Positions 45,984-55,033 are shown, counted from the first letter of the stretch. The stretch: DNA of 64,000 nucleotides from an uncultured beta proteobacterium (GCA_903897925.1 CAIUDG010000080.1:62001-126000); one strand, 5' to 3'. Notes: generated from the letters alone by a model not told the origin. Numbers and translations are program-made.

Positions 45984-47150
45984 TTAACCGCGGTAGTAAC
46001 GGGTGGGTTGAAAGGGCATGGCGCTGACTTCCATGGGAACCAGCTTGCCGCGCACCAGGGCCTGGACCTGGGTGCCAATGGCGGCGAATTCCGTGCGCAC
46101 ATATGCCATGGCAATCGGCTTGTCGACGCTGGGGCCGAGCAGGCCGCTGGTGACTTCGCCGATGCGCTGGCCTTGGCTGTCTTGCAATTCGGTGTGCTCG
46201 CGCACCGGCACGCGCTGCAGGGCTACCAGGCCGACGCGTTTGCGGCCACCAGCGGCTTGCGCGCTGCCCACAGCGTCCAGTGCCGCCAGAATCTGCGCGG
46301 CACCCGGGAAGCCGCCAGCGCGTGCGCCACCGCTGCGGCGCACCTTTTGCATGGCCCACAGCAGGTTGGCCTCTACCGGCGTGGTGCTGGTGTCGATGTC
46401 ATTGCCATACAGGCACAAACCGGCCTCCAGGCGCAGCGAGTTGCGCGCGCCGAGACCGACCGGCTTGACTTCGGCTTGCGCCAGCAGGGCGCGCGCCAGC
46501 GCTTCGGCGTGGTCTTGGTGGACCGAGATTTCGAAGCCGTCTTCGCCGGTGTAGCCGCTGCGCGTAACGAAGATGTCGAATTGCTGGCTGCCGCTGTTGA
46601 AGACAAAGTCGCCACCGCGCATGAACACCATTTTTTCCACGCCCGGCGCCAGCCGCGACAGGGCATTCACCGCCAGCGGGCCTTGCAGCGCCAGCAGGGC
46701 GCGCTCGGGCAGTGGCTGCACCTGGCAGCGCTGGCCGATGCGGCTCTGGATATGGGCGATGTCGTTGACCTTGCAGGCGCCGTTGACGACGACAAACAGG
46801 TGGTCTTCGCGGCGGACAAACATCAGGTCGTCAATGATGCCGCCTGCGTCGTTGAGCAGCAGGCCGTAGCGCTGCATGCCAACCGGCAGGTCGATCACGT
46901 CGACCGGCATCAGGCTTTCAAATGCCGCAGCAGCGTCGGCACCGATGAGCTTGAGCTGGCCCATGTGCGAGACGTCGAACAGGCCGGCAGCCTGGCGTGT
47001 GTGCAGGTGCTCGGCCATCAGGCCAGCCGGGTATTGCACCGGCATGGAATAGCCGGCAAACGGCACCATGCGGGCACCGAGTTCGATGTGCAGGGCGTTC
47101 AGGGGCGTTTGCAGCAGGGCAGCGCCGGAAGTGGTGGGGGTGTCGGACAT
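45984..47150 (-). CDS. gcvT: Aminomethyltransferase, glycine cleavage T protein
   Basis: 388-residue tetrahydrofolate-dependent aminomethyltransferase. Family signatures are MVPFAGYSMPVQYPAG, LFDVSHMGQLKL, GYTGEDGFEI and the C-terminal RTEFAAIG region. It transfers the methylene group to tetrahydrofolate and releases ammonia. The ATG at 47150 (MSDTPTTSGAALLQTPL) follows a GGAGA site. Longer in-frame readings run into the riboswitch and are rejected. It is the first gene controlled by the tandem glycine riboswitch located about 70 bp upstream. Confidence 0.97.
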   Translation of the reverse strand: MSDTPTTSGAALLQTPLNALHIELGARMVPFAGYSMPVQYPAGLMAEHLHTRQAAGLFDVSHMGQLKLIGADAAAAFESLMPVDVIDLPVGMQRYGLLLNDAGGIIDDLMFVRREDHLFVVVNGACKVNDIAHIQSRIGQRCQVQPLPERALLALQGPLAVNALSRLAPGVEKMVFMRGGDFVFNSGSQQFDIFVTRSGYTGEDGFEISVHQDHAEALARALLAQAEVKPVGLGARNSLRLEAGLCLYGNDIDTSTTPVEANLLWAMQKVRRSGGARAGGFPGAAQILAALDAVGSAQAAGGRKRVGLVALQRVPVREHTELQDSQGQRIGEVTSGLLGPSVDKPIAMAYVRTEFAAIGTQVQALVRGKLVPMEVSAMPFQPTRYYRG

Positions 47151-47221
47151 GGAAGGTCTCCAGTGGAGGGCAAATGAAAACTCCACGGGGTGCCATAGCA
47201 CGTTCCGTGGTCTGCCCTCGC

Positions 47222-47440
47222 TGTCCGCTTTACCTGAGAGATTGGCCACGCTGCAGCCTGCGCCACAGCGTGATTTGCTCCTTCGGTGGACTGCATCGCA
47301 TGCAGCCTCTCTCCAGTGAGGTGTCATGGTGCGCGGTCAGACGCACCATGCTGGTCAGTCCTTTTGCCTGAGCGTTCACACCGCTGTAATCAGCCGTCCT
47401 GCGCCTTCGGCGGCCTTCTCGGGGAAGGCTCTCTCCTGAA
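47222..47440 (-). promoter_or_regulatory. Tandem glycine riboswitch of gcvTHP
   Basis: Reading the minus strand from 47440 to 47222 there are two glycine-aptamer cores. Aptamer 1 (about 47440-47356) has GGAGAGAGCC, CCGCCGAAGG and CUCAGGCAAAAGGAC. Aptamer 2 (about 47316-47222) has CUGGAGAGAGGC, CCACCGAAGGAG and CUCUCAGGUAAAGCGGAC. These are the conserved blocks of the gcvT riboswitch. The 40-nt linker contains GCACCATG repeats. In known examples glycine binding switches on expression of the glycine cleavage operon. It begins 12 bp after the ETF-QO stop codon, so its promoter must lie inside that gene. Confidence 0.95.
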
Positions 47441-47451
47441 CCCTGGCGATT

Positions 47452-49143
47452 CTACATGCTGACGTAGGTCGGTCCGCCACCGCCTTCGGGCGTGACCCAG
47501 ACAATATTTTGGCTTGGGTCCTTGATGTCGCAGGTTTTGCAGTGCACGCAGTTTTGTGCATTGATTTGCAGGCGGTCGCTCTGGTCGTCGTTCTTGACGA
47601 ATTCGTAGACCCCGGCCGGGCAGTAACGCGCCTCCGGGCCGGCAAACTTGGCCAGGTTGACGTTGACCGGCACCGAGGCGTCTTTCAATGTCAGGTGGGC
47701 TGGCTGCTGCTCTTCGTGGTTGGTGTTGCTGAGGAACACGCTGGAAAGGCGGTCAAAGGTCAGCTTGCCATCCGGCTTGGGGTAGACGATGGGCTTGCAT
47801 TCGGCCGCTGGCTTGAGGTAGGCGTGGTCGGGCTTGTTGCGGTGCAGGGTCCAGGGAATGTTGCCGCGCAGGGCGAACTGCTCAATGCCGTTCATGATGG
47901 TGGCCACGCGCAGACCCTTGCCGAACCAGGCCTTGAAGTTGCGCGACTTGTTCAGTTCGGTGAACAGCCAGCTCTTTTCAAATGCTTCCGGATAAGCGCT
48001 GAGTTCGTCGTGCTGGCGCCCGGCCTGGAGGGCATCAAAGGCTGCTTCAGCGGCTTGCATGCCGGTCTTGATGGCAGCGTGGCTGCCCTTGATGCGGCTG
48101 ACGTTGAGGAAGCCGGCGTCGCAGCCAATCAGTGCGCCACCTGGGAACACTGTCTTGGGCAGGGCCATCAGGCCGCCAGCGGTGATGGCGCGCGCGCCAT
48201 AGGACAGGCGCTTGGCGGTGATTTCGCCCTTGGCGTTTTCGAAGTAGTAGCGAATGTTCGGGTGGGTTTTCCAGCGCTGGAATTCCTCGAACGGACTCAG
48301 ATAGGGGTTGCTGTAGTTCAGACCGGTGACAAAGCCCAGGGCAATTTTGTTGTCTGCCATGTGGTACAGGAAACCGCCGCCATAGGTGTCGTTTTCCATC
48401 GGCCAGCCAGCGCTGTGCATGGCGAAGCCGGCCTGGTGGCGTGACGGGTCGATTTCCCAGAGTTCCTTGATGCCGATGCCGTAAGCCTGTGGGTCGCAGC
48501 CTGCGTCGAGCGCGAATTTGGCAATCAGCTGTTTGCCCAGGTGGCCGCGTGCGCCTTCGGCAAAGATGGTGTATTTGCCGTGCAGCTCCATGCCGATCTG
48601 GAAGCTTTCCATTGGCTCGCCGTCCTTGCCAATGCCCATGTTGCCGGTGGCTACGCCCTTGACCGAGCCGTCTTCGTTGTAGAGCACTTCGGCTGCGGCA
48701 AAGCCGGGGAAGATTTCCACGCCCATGCCTTCGGCCTGGGTGGCCAGCCATTGGGTGAGCTCGCCCAGGCTGATGATGTAGTTGCCGTGGTTTTGCACGC
48801 ATTCGGGGAGCGTGAAATTGGGCATGCGCAAGGCCGAGGTTTCGCTGAAGAACATCACGGCGTCGTCGGTGACGGGCTGGTTCAGCGGCGCGCCGAGGGC
48901 CTTCCAGTCGGGGATCAGTTCATTCAGGGCAATCGGGTCCATGATGGCGCCCGACAGAATGTGCGCGCCCGGGGCGGCACCTTTTTCCAGCACCACCACC
49001 GACACCTCATTGCCCTTGGCCGCAGCCAATTGCTTGAGTCGGATGGCAGCGGCCAGGCCACCGGGGCCGCCGCCGACGATGACGACGTCGTATTCCATCG
49101 CCTCGCGCGGGCCGTACTGGGCCAGAATTTCTTGATTGGTCAT
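47452..49143 (-). CDS. Electron transfer flavoprotein-ubiquinone oxidoreductase
   Basis: 563-residue membrane-associated FAD and 4Fe-4S protein that passes electrons from electron-transfer flavoprotein (fatty acid, amino acid and choline oxidation) to ubiquinone. The N-terminus has the FAD motif DVVIVGGGPGGLAAAIRL; the C-terminal iron-sulfur motif is CVHCKTCDIKDPSQNI, with an upstream cysteine in PEARYCPAGVY as the fourth ligand. Length is typical (about 550-560 aa). It precedes gcv on the same strand but has separate control, because the riboswitch starts after its stop. Confidence 0.96.
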   Translation of the reverse strand: MTNQEILAQYGPREAMEYDVVIVGGGPGGLAAAIRLKQLAAAKGNEVSVVVLEKGAAPGAHILSGAIMDPIALNELIPDWKALGAPLNQPVTDDAVMFFSETSALRMPNFTLPECVQNHGNYIISLGELTQWLATQAEGMGVEIFPGFAAAEVLYNEDGSVKGVATGNMGIGKDGEPMESFQIGMELHGKYTIFAEGARGHLGKQLIAKFALDAGCDPQAYGIGIKELWEIDPSRHQAGFAMHSAGWPMENDTYGGGFLYHMADNKIALGFVTGLNYSNPYLSPFEEFQRWKTHPNIRYYFENAKGEITAKRLSYGARAITAGGLMALPKTVFPGGALIGCDAGFLNVSRIKGSHAAIKTGMQAAEAAFDALQAGRQHDELSAYPEAFEKSWLFTELNKSRNFKAWFGKGLRVATIMNGIEQFALRGNIPWTLHRNKPDHAYLKPAAECKPIVYPKPDGKLTFDRLSSVFLSNTNHEEQQPAHLTLKDASVPVNVNLAKFAGPEARYCPAGVYEFVKNDDQSDRLQINAQNCVHCKTCDIKDPSQNIVWVTPEGGGGPTYVSM

Positions 49144-49242
49144 GGTGTATCTCGCTGGATAATGGCTGTGGATGGTCCCACAGCCGGGAATTTTATTCTG
49201 CTAATGCAGGCGTTTTTTTTGGACAACTGGAGAATATTACAT

Positions 49243-50025
49243 ATGGCTTACAGCATTGATCTTTCCGGTCGGGTCGCCTTCATTACCGGCGCCAGCAGTG
49301 GCTTGGGCGCGCAGTTTGCCAAAACGCTGGCGGCTGCCGGCGCGGCGGTGATTTTGGCGAGCCGCCGCATCGACAAGCTCAAGGACTTGCGCGCCACCAT
49401 TGAGGGCGCGGGTGGTGACGCCCATGTGGTGGAACTCGACGTGACCGACCAGGACTCGATCAAATCGGCGGTGGCACATGCCGAGACTGAAGTCGGCTCG
49501 ATCGACATATTGGTCAATAACTCCGGCGTCAGCACCACACAGCGGATTCAGGACGTTAGCCAGGAAGATTACGACTACATCTTCAATACCAATGTGCGCG
49601 GCGCATTTTTTGTGGCGCAAGAGGTTGGCAAACGCATGCTGGCGCGCGCCAAGGGCTCGGCACCGGGCAGTTATACCGGCGGGCGCATTGTGAATGTGGC
49701 GTCGATGGCCGGCCTGCGCGTGCTGCCGCAAATAGGCGTTTACTGCATGAGCAAAGCCGCCGTGATCCAGATGACCAAGGCGATGGCGCTGGAGTGGGGC
49801 AAGTTTGGCATTAACGTGAATGCCTTGTGCCCCGGCTATATCGACACTGAAATCAACCACCACCACTGGCAGACCGAGGCCGGCCAGAAGCTGGTGCAGA
49901 TGCTGCCGCGCAAGCGCGTCGGCCAGCCCAGCGATCTGGACGCCATGCTGGTGGCCCTGTGTTCCGATCAGAGCCATTTCATCAACGGTGCCGTGATTGC
50001 CGCAGACGACGGATTCGGCATCTAG
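49243..50025 (+). CDS. SDR-family oxidoreductase
   Basis: 260-residue classical short-chain dehydrogenase. The cofactor motif is TGASSGLG (about residues 15-22), NNSGV is the structural motif (near 93-97), the catalytic serine lies in VNVASMAG, and the active-site YxxxK is YCMSK (about 166-170). The substrate is not determined. The start at 49243 has GGAG about 10 bp upstream. It lies divergently from ETF-QO and convergently to the second SDR gene (6-bp gap), so a role in acyl-CoA or 3-hydroxyacid metabolism is plausible from neighbours but not shown. Confidence 0.9.
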   Translation: MAYSIDLSGRVAFITGASSGLGAQFAKTLAAAGAAVILASRRIDKLKDLRATIEGAGGDAHVVELDVTDQDSIKSAVAHAETEVGSIDILVNNSGVSTTQRIQDVSQEDYDYIFNTNVRGAFFVAQEVGKRMLARAKGSAPGSYTGGRIVNVASMAGLRVLPQIGVYCMSKAAVIQMTKAMALEWGKFGINVNALCPGYIDTEINHHHWQTEAGQKLVQMLPRKRVGQPSDLDAMLVALCSDQSHFINGAVIAADDGFGI

Positions 50026-50031
50026 CCTGTA

Positions 50032-50790
<759 letters not shown>

Positions 50791-50813
50791 TGTTGAGCTC
50801 CTTTTGGTTTGGT

Positions 50814-50835
50814 TTGACGTTTACGTTAACGTCAA
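50814..50835 (-). promoter_or_regulatory. LiuR-like palindromic operator upstream of the hydroxyacyl-CoA dehydrogenase gene
   Basis: A 22-bp near-perfect palindrome with outer arms TTGACGTT and AACGTCAA and inner ACGT repeats (two mismatched positions across the dyad). It resembles the ACGT-repeat sites of LiuR, the MerR-family regulator of branched-chain amino acid degradation. It lies 24 bp upstream of the SDR start and 36 bp upstream of the tRNA promoter on the other strand. Regulator identity is inferred by motif memory only. Confidence 0.6.
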
Positions 50836-50870
50836 TTATGGCGCAACTTTTACGGCAAAAACTTACGCAG

Positions 50871-50901
50871 CTGGCAAGTACGCCAAATTCGGTGCTATAA
50901 T
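50871..50901 (+). promoter_or_regulatory. Promoter of the valine tRNA gene
   Basis: A perfect -10 TATAAT (50896-50901) with a weak -35 CTGGCA (50871-50876) at 19-bp spacing. The tRNA begins 14 bp after the -10 box. Confidence 0.6.
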
Positions 50902-50915
50902 TCAAGGCTTCGATC

Positions 50916-50993
50916 TAGGCGCATAGCTCAGCTGGTTAGAGCACCACCTTGACATGGTGGGGGTCGTTGGTTCGAGTCCAATTGCGCCTACCA
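50916..50993 (+). tRNA. tRNA-Val (anticodon GAC), CCA encoded
   Basis: The acceptor stem TAGGCGC pairs with GCGCCTA, the D-arm GCTCAGCTGGTTAGAGC and T-arm GGTTCGAGTCC are canonical. The anticodon arm CCACC-TTGACAT-GGTGG carries anticodon GAC (valine codons GUC/GUU). The terminal CCA is genomically encoded (50991-50993). It is followed by a strong terminator about 13 bp downstream. Confidence 0.97.
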
Positions 50994-51005
50994 AATTTGG
51001 TAATG

Positions 51006-51041
51006 AAAAAGCACCTTGCAGAAATGCCAGGTGCTTTTTTT
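51006..51041 (+). terminator. Rho-independent terminator after tRNA-Val
   Basis: The inverted repeat AAGCACCT/AGGTGCTT with a 12-base loop is followed by seven T residues (51035-51041) and preceded by an A-run, so it could also work in the opposite direction. Confidence 0.9.
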
Positions 51042-51257
51042 CTGACTGTTTTGGCAGAAACGCCAGCTTCTCCAGGGTCCCGGCAGGGTCCCAGCAAGGG
51101 CCGCGTTAACGCTGCCGCACCAATGCTTGTGCGTGCGCATTGGTTGCATTGAACGGACATGCGTGTTCCCTGTTGGTGCCGGTCCGGCGCGCTGGTCTTC
51201 GCGCATCACATTGCGCCCGCAGGCGTTTGGTCAGGCGCGTTCTGCCTTCCCGCTGGA

Positions 51258-51410
51258 CTACCTTAGCTGCCGTTCAAAACGCGCGTCAAAGTGCTCGTGC
51301 TCATGGCCGCCGTGTCCGTCCCACCAGAGTGGCCGAATGGCGCAGCCGCTTAATACCGCCACCAACATGACCACGGCACCGACAAGACCTAGACGACGAA
51401 TAAATAACAC
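51258..51410 (-). CDS. Small histidine-rich lipoprotein
   Basis: 50-residue reading frame with a GTG start at 51410 preceded by a good AAGGAG site (6-nt spacing). The product begins VLFIRRLGLVGAVVMLVAVL, a short signal sequence followed by a lipobox LSGC (lipidated Cys23). The mature part is about 28 residues with WWDGHGGHEHEH. The four clustered histidines and two acidic residues are a possible metal site. I do not recognise the family. The lipobox, ribosome site and signal peptide together make a real gene likely, although at 50 codons automated callers could miss it. Confidence 0.6.
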   Translation of the reverse strand: MLFIRRLGLVGAVVMLVAVLSGCAIRPLWWDGHGGHEHEHFDARFERQLR

Positions 51411-51522
51411 TGTGCGCTCCTTGGTGGAATGTTTCCACCTGGCTCTTTAACGCAGGGTGCGTGCATGCGCTGACTGGCGCGGCAGGGTTTCAGGTAACGC
51501 ACTGGTAAAGCACTCACAACTG

Positions 51523-51610
51523 ACAGCTTGTAACTTGTAGTTTGCAGCTTGCAGCTTGCAGCTTGCAGCGCAGGGGAGCAGGGGAGCAGGGGAGCAGGGG
51601 AGCAGGGGCT
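51523..51610. repeat. Two adjoining short tandem repeats
   Basis: The stretch between the small lipoprotein gene and cdh (51411-51724, 314 bp) contains no gene. It has a degenerate heptad array, six full units (ACAGCTT, GTAACTT, GTAGTTT, then three GCAGCTT) plus a partial GCAGC, at 51523-51569. An octad array follows directly: CAGGGGAG x4 plus CAGGGGCT at 51571-51610. The two lie back-to-back and probably arose by slippage. The rest of the gap is GC-rich and I see no other feature except the palindrome at 51711. Confidence 0.85.
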
Positions 51611-51710
51611 CCGGCGTTGGGGTTGGCGCAGTGGCGCAGGGGGGCTGGCGGGAAGCTGGGGCGAGGATGCTGGGCGGCAGAAAATGCGCCGGCTGCAAAG
51701 CGACCGCCAA

Positions 51711-51724
51711 GCCTCCTAGGAGGC
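51711..51724. repeat. 14-bp perfect palindrome next to the cdh stop
   Basis: GCCTCCTAGGAGGC abuts the cdh stop codon (51725-51727). It could be part of a terminator or a protein-binding site, but there is no T-run after it on the minus strand. It is not a CCTAGG-N6-CCCAGTT motif copy. Confidence 0.4.
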
Positions 51725-52417
51725 CTAATTGCAGCGCCACTGGGTGAACGCAGATTCCGGGCTGGACGCGGTGACCAGCACCATGAAACCGCCTTGTGGC
51801 CGCTGACTTACCAGCACGCCGTAATCATCCAGCCCCTTTGCCGCGGCAAGTTTCGTCGCAGTCGCCCAGATGCTATCCAGGCTGCTGACGTTACTGTGCA
51901 TTTCATTTTCCAAACGCTCGCGTATATCTGGCAGCAATCGCAGCAGGTGGATGTGCAACTGGTTCTGGCTGCGCAGCAGCCTGGGGTTGACGACCAATGC
52001 AATCTGCGCGGGTTCTATCCGACGAATGGCAGCGTCCCAGGCAAATTGCCACAGGCCCTCGGGTCGTCGGGGATCTTCCACCCCGGTGACCGGATAGGTC
52101 GGCAATGCCAGGCCGTGCACGAAGCTGGAGGGGCAGCCACACATTTTGATGTCGCGAATGGCGGTGTACCGATCGTTCAGGGCCCAGACATCGGTGCTCT
52201 TTTTGCAGTCCAGTGCGGCCCCGCAGGCGGCATCGTTTCTTGGCACTCGGCACAGCGTGCAGTAGTTGGCGTGCGCCGGATCAACACAGTTGGATACGAT
52301 GTCCAGCAAAATGTCGCTGCGCTCCAGCGCATGTGCCGGGGCATATAGCGCCAGCCCCAGCCCCAGCAGCACCATAGTGCTGAGTGCAAATTGCTTTAGC
52401 CGTTTTGAAGTTGCCAT
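51725..52417 (-). CDS. cdh: CDP-diacylglycerol diphosphatase
   Basis: 230-residue exported enzyme of the Cdh family (HIT-related fold), which cleaves CDP-diacylglycerol to phosphatidate and CMP. The signal peptide ends near LYAPAHA (about residue 30). Family landmarks are CVDPAHANYCTLC, GLALPTYPVTGVEDP, WQFAWDAA, and the HIT-like NQLHIHLLRLLPD with the catalytic histidine cluster. The C-terminus ends in FTQWRCN. The ATG at 52417 begins the signal peptide; an in-frame start 40 codons upstream is rejected. Several cysteines suggest periplasmic disulfides. Confidence 0.85.
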   Translation of the reverse strand: MATSKRLKQFALSTMVLLGLGLALYAPAHALERSDILLDIVSNCVDPAHANYCTLCRVPRNDAACGAALDCKKSTDVWALNDRYTAIRDIKMCGCPSSFVHGLALPTYPVTGVEDPRRPEGLWQFAWDAAIRRIEPAQIALVVNPRLLRSQNQLHIHLLRLLPDIRERLENEMHSNVSSLDSIWATATKLAAAKGLDDYGVLVSQRPQGGFMVLVTASSPESAFTQWRCN

Positions 52418-52567
52418 AAACAGGGTTGAGCTGGTCGCGGTAGTCGCGCTAGGCGGGCAGGTCGGGCAAAGGCGCCATTGTCGGACAACTGTACCCGGCG
52501 CTGTGCCTGCGCGTGGCGGTCTGGCAGGTGTGTCCACCTGCCAGGGTCAGCGCGTAGCACGCAGCAT

Positions 52568-53812
52568 TCACTTGCCGAGCAACTTGGCGATGTGCTGCCA
52601 CATGCGCTGCAGCAGACCGGCGCGTTCCACATCGGCCTGTGCGACCAGCGTGGTTTCGCCGATGGGCTTGCCGTTCGAGGTGGCGACTACCTTGCCGATC
52701 ACCGCGCCCTTGGCGATCGGTGCCTCCAGGCCCGGAGTCAGTTCTACCGCGGTCTGCACTTGCTGGCCGCGTGGCACGGTCAGCAGCCATGGTGCGCCCA
52801 GCGTTGCAGCCACTGTGTCTGCCTTGCCATAGCTGACCTTGGCGGTGCCGACCACGGTGTTGGCTTGAATCGGGCTGACTTTCTCGAAGTTGCTGAAGCC
52901 CCAGCCTAGCAGTACCCGTGTTTCGTCAGCACGCGCCTGCGCGCTGTTGGTATTGAGGATTACGGTGATCAAGCGCATATCGCTGCGCTTGGAGGATGTC
53001 ACCAGGCAGTAGCCGGCTTCTTCGGTGTGGCCGGTCTTCAGTCCGTCCACGGTGGGATCGGTGTAGAGCAGGGCGTTGCGGTTTCCTTGTTTGATGCCGT
53101 TGTACTTGAACTCGCGTTCGGCGTAGATCGGGTAATAGTCCACGCTGTCGTGGATGATGGCGCGCGCCAGAACGGCGAGGTCACGCGCAGAGGACTTGTG
53201 GTCCGGGTCGGGCAGGCCGGTCGGGTTCGCGAAATGCGTGTGGGTCATGCCCAGGCGCTGGGCTTCGGCATTCATCAGTTTGGCAAAGCCGGCTTCGGAG
53301 CCGGCCATGTGCTCGGCAATCGCCTTGGACGCGTCGTTGCCCGACTGGATGATGATGCCGCGCAGCAGGTCAATCACGGTGGCCTGGCTATTCAGCGGCA
53401 GGTACATGCACGACTCGGTGCTGGAACCGCGGCACCAGGCATTCTCGCTGACCGAGACCAGATCGGTTTGCTTGAGTTTGCCGGAGCGCAGCGCCTGCTC
53501 GACCATGTAGCTGGTCATCATCTTGGTGAGTGACGCCGGCGGCAGGGATTCGTCAGCGTTGGCCGAGGCCAGTACCTCGCCGGAGTCGAAGTCCATCAAC
53601 AGCCAGGCCTTGGCCGGCAGCGCCGGCGGGTTGGCCGCCATTGCGGTCTGCGCGGCAAGGGCAGGCAGGGCGTTCACGGCGGCTGCAGCCTTTTTGTGCG
53701 GCGCCGGCTTGCTGGCGTGGTGTGCCGCTGCGAAGGACGCCGAGCTGGGAGCCATGGTGCCAGCAGCGATTGCAAAGAGGACGGGGAAGATAGAGAGAGT
53801 CTTGGTGTTCAT
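52568..53812 (-). CDS. dacC: D-alanyl-D-alanine carboxypeptidase (PBP5/6 type)
   Basis: 414-residue penicillin-binding protein that trims the terminal D-Ala of peptidoglycan pentapeptides. A signal peptide and a long Ala/Lys-rich N-terminal region precede the catalytic domain with SLTK (Ser94, Lys97), SGN (157-159) and KTG (259-261). A C-terminal beta-domain (about 310-395) and a terminal amphipathic helix (RMWQHIAKLLGK) for membrane association follow. The gene symbol is by similarity; dacA is an alternative name for the same group. Confidence 0.92.
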   Translation of the reverse strand: MNTKTLSIFPVLFAIAAGTMAPSSASFAAAHHASKPAPHKKAAAAVNALPALAAQTAMAANPPALPAKAWLLMDFDSGEVLASANADESLPPASLTKMMTSYMVEQALRSGKLKQTDLVSVSENAWCRGSSTESCMYLPLNSQATVIDLLRGIIIQSGNDASKAIAEHMAGSEAGFAKLMNAEAQRLGMTHTHFANPTGLPDPDHKSSARDLAVLARAIIHDSVDYYPIYAEREFKYNGIKQGNRNALLYTDPTVDGLKTGHTEEAGYCLVTSSKRSDMRLITVILNTNSAQARADETRVLLGWGFSNFEKVSPIQANTVVGTAKVSYGKADTVAATLGAPWLLTVPRGQQVQTAVELTPGLEAPIAKGAVIGKVVATSNGKPIGETTLVAQADVERAGLLQRMWQHIAKLLGK

Positions 53813-54084
53813 GGCAATTTCGGGTAGAGCGCCAATTGTCGCGTATCGGCGTCGATTTTTTATTGCGAGGTGTTGCGGCCCAGGCTGGGCAGCCTTGGCT
53901 ACCAGGCAGCTGCGGGTTTGCTTCGGACCGGGCTATTCGCGCGCCAAAGCGGTCAAATAATTGCAAGCTGCTTGCTATATGCTGCGCTTGGCAAGCCTGA
54001 GCAAGCAGCTTAAACCAAGGCGCTTTGCGGTATCTTCAGCGCCTTTGACCCAGGGCAATTACCGTTTGTTTCTGGAGGGTATCG

Positions 54085-54471
54085 TTGGCACGGTTTGCCG
54101 GATTTTCTCAGACCCGTAGTCGTTCTGAGACAAGCGCCACCTTATACGCCGCAGACGGACGGGAATATATGCATTCATCGGCTGATCAGACGACTTCCCA
54201 GGCGCCGCTCGATAGCGCCATTGCGGCGGAGTTTTTCTCCCGCTCAGCCTTGTATGCGGCTATCAACCTGGCGCACACCCTGAAACTCAAGGTGGTGGCG
54301 GAAGGGGTGGAAACTGAGGCGCAACATTACTTCCTGAATACCGTGCACCAGTGTGACCAATTCCAAGGCTACCTATTCAGTCGCCCGTTGCCGCTGGAAG
54401 CATTCGAGCAACTTCGCACCGAAGTGGCAGCAAAGCAGCGCAAGGCACAGGGTGTCAACAGCGCCATCTGA
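54085..54471 (+). pseudogene. Remnant of an EAL (c-di-GMP phosphodiesterase) domain
   Basis: A 128-codon reading frame from a TTG. Its last 75 residues look like the C-terminal end of an EAL domain: AAINLAHTLKLKVVAEGVETEAQ, then FQGYLFSRPLPLEAFE, which matches the terminal helix/strand of the family (typical GLKVVAEGVET...GYLFSRPLP). The preceding 50-55 residues (QTRSRSETSATLY...) have no EAL, DDFG or metal-binding signature, so the catalytic half is missing. It lies tail-to-tail with a pseudo-receiver gene that itself belongs to a REC-EAL type. It is probably a decayed gene, with no intact active site. Confidence 0.75.
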
Positions 54472-54491
54472 TTTTTGCGGCAGCCTTGTTT

Positions 54492-54899
54492 TTATACCTT
54501 GACTGATAACAGATTGCGGAGCTGCTCTTGTGTCAATATGTCGTTGAAGATATGAACGCAATTCAAGCGGGCAATGTCGGTGGCATCTCTGGATACGCTC
54601 AAAATATTGGTGCATGGAGTGCCCAGCAGAATCAATTGCCCTGAAAAACCAAGATTAATCAACGCAGGAATCAATTCAATAACAGGTATGTCGGTCACCT
54701 TAACGTTATAAAATAGCGCCGCTATTTTTCGGTCGCTAATAATCTTGAGTGCCAGGCTTGCACTGTCGCAAAAGACATTGTTTTTTATATCTAAAGCGTG
54801 CAGCTGCTCACTCATTGCAGCAACACGGATACTGTCGTCGTCAACAATCAATATCGTGCCCTGGTTCGTGCCCTGGTGCTGGGGTAACTGGTGCATCAT
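54492..54899 (-). CDS. Degenerate receiver-domain protein lacking the phospho-acceptor Asp
   Basis: 135-residue single-domain protein with the REC fold. The acidic pocket is kept in ILIVDDD (Asp20, Asp21), but the expected phospho-acceptor position reads LFYN (Asn65), where active receivers have a D. The conserved Lys near the end of the domain is also not evident (HIFNDILTQ). The tail motif ILLGTPCTNIL resembles the receiver of REC-EAL phosphodiesterases (ILLSGE...). It cannot be phosphorylated normally; it may act as a binding domain or be decaying. A CCTAGG-N6-CCCAGTT motif lies 51 bp upstream of its start. The start at 54899 has an alternative ATG one codon later. Confidence 0.75.
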   Translation of the reverse strand: MMHQLPQHQGTNQGTILIVDDDSIRVAAMSEQLHALDIKNNVFCDSASLALKIISDRKIAALFYNVKVTDIPVIELIPALINLGFSGQLILLGTPCTNILSVSRDATDIARLNCVHIFNDILTQEQLRNLLSVKV

Positions 54900-54950
54900 G
54901 CGGTGGCTCTAGCGACGGTGCAGTCAAGCTTACAAGTTGTCGCAAGCGCC

Positions 54951-54972
54951 GGGAACTGGGTATTGACCTAGG
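54951..54972 (-). promoter_or_regulatory. Copy C of the conserved upstream motif
   Basis: On the minus strand: CCTAGG-TCAATA-CCCAGTT then CCC. It matches the other two copies at 16-17 of 22 positions with identical spacing between the two boxes. It is located 51 bp upstream of the pseudo-receiver gene and oriented toward it. Confidence 0.65.
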
Positions 54973-55033
54973 TTGCTTGCGGGTAGACGCAGGTTTAAAG
55001 TCTGCACCAAAGGGCTGTTGGAGCCAATAGCAT

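Noticed and set aside
51571-51610. Octad repeats as a CRISPR array
   Set aside because: Units are 8 bp and contiguous with no spacers, and no cas genes are in the window.
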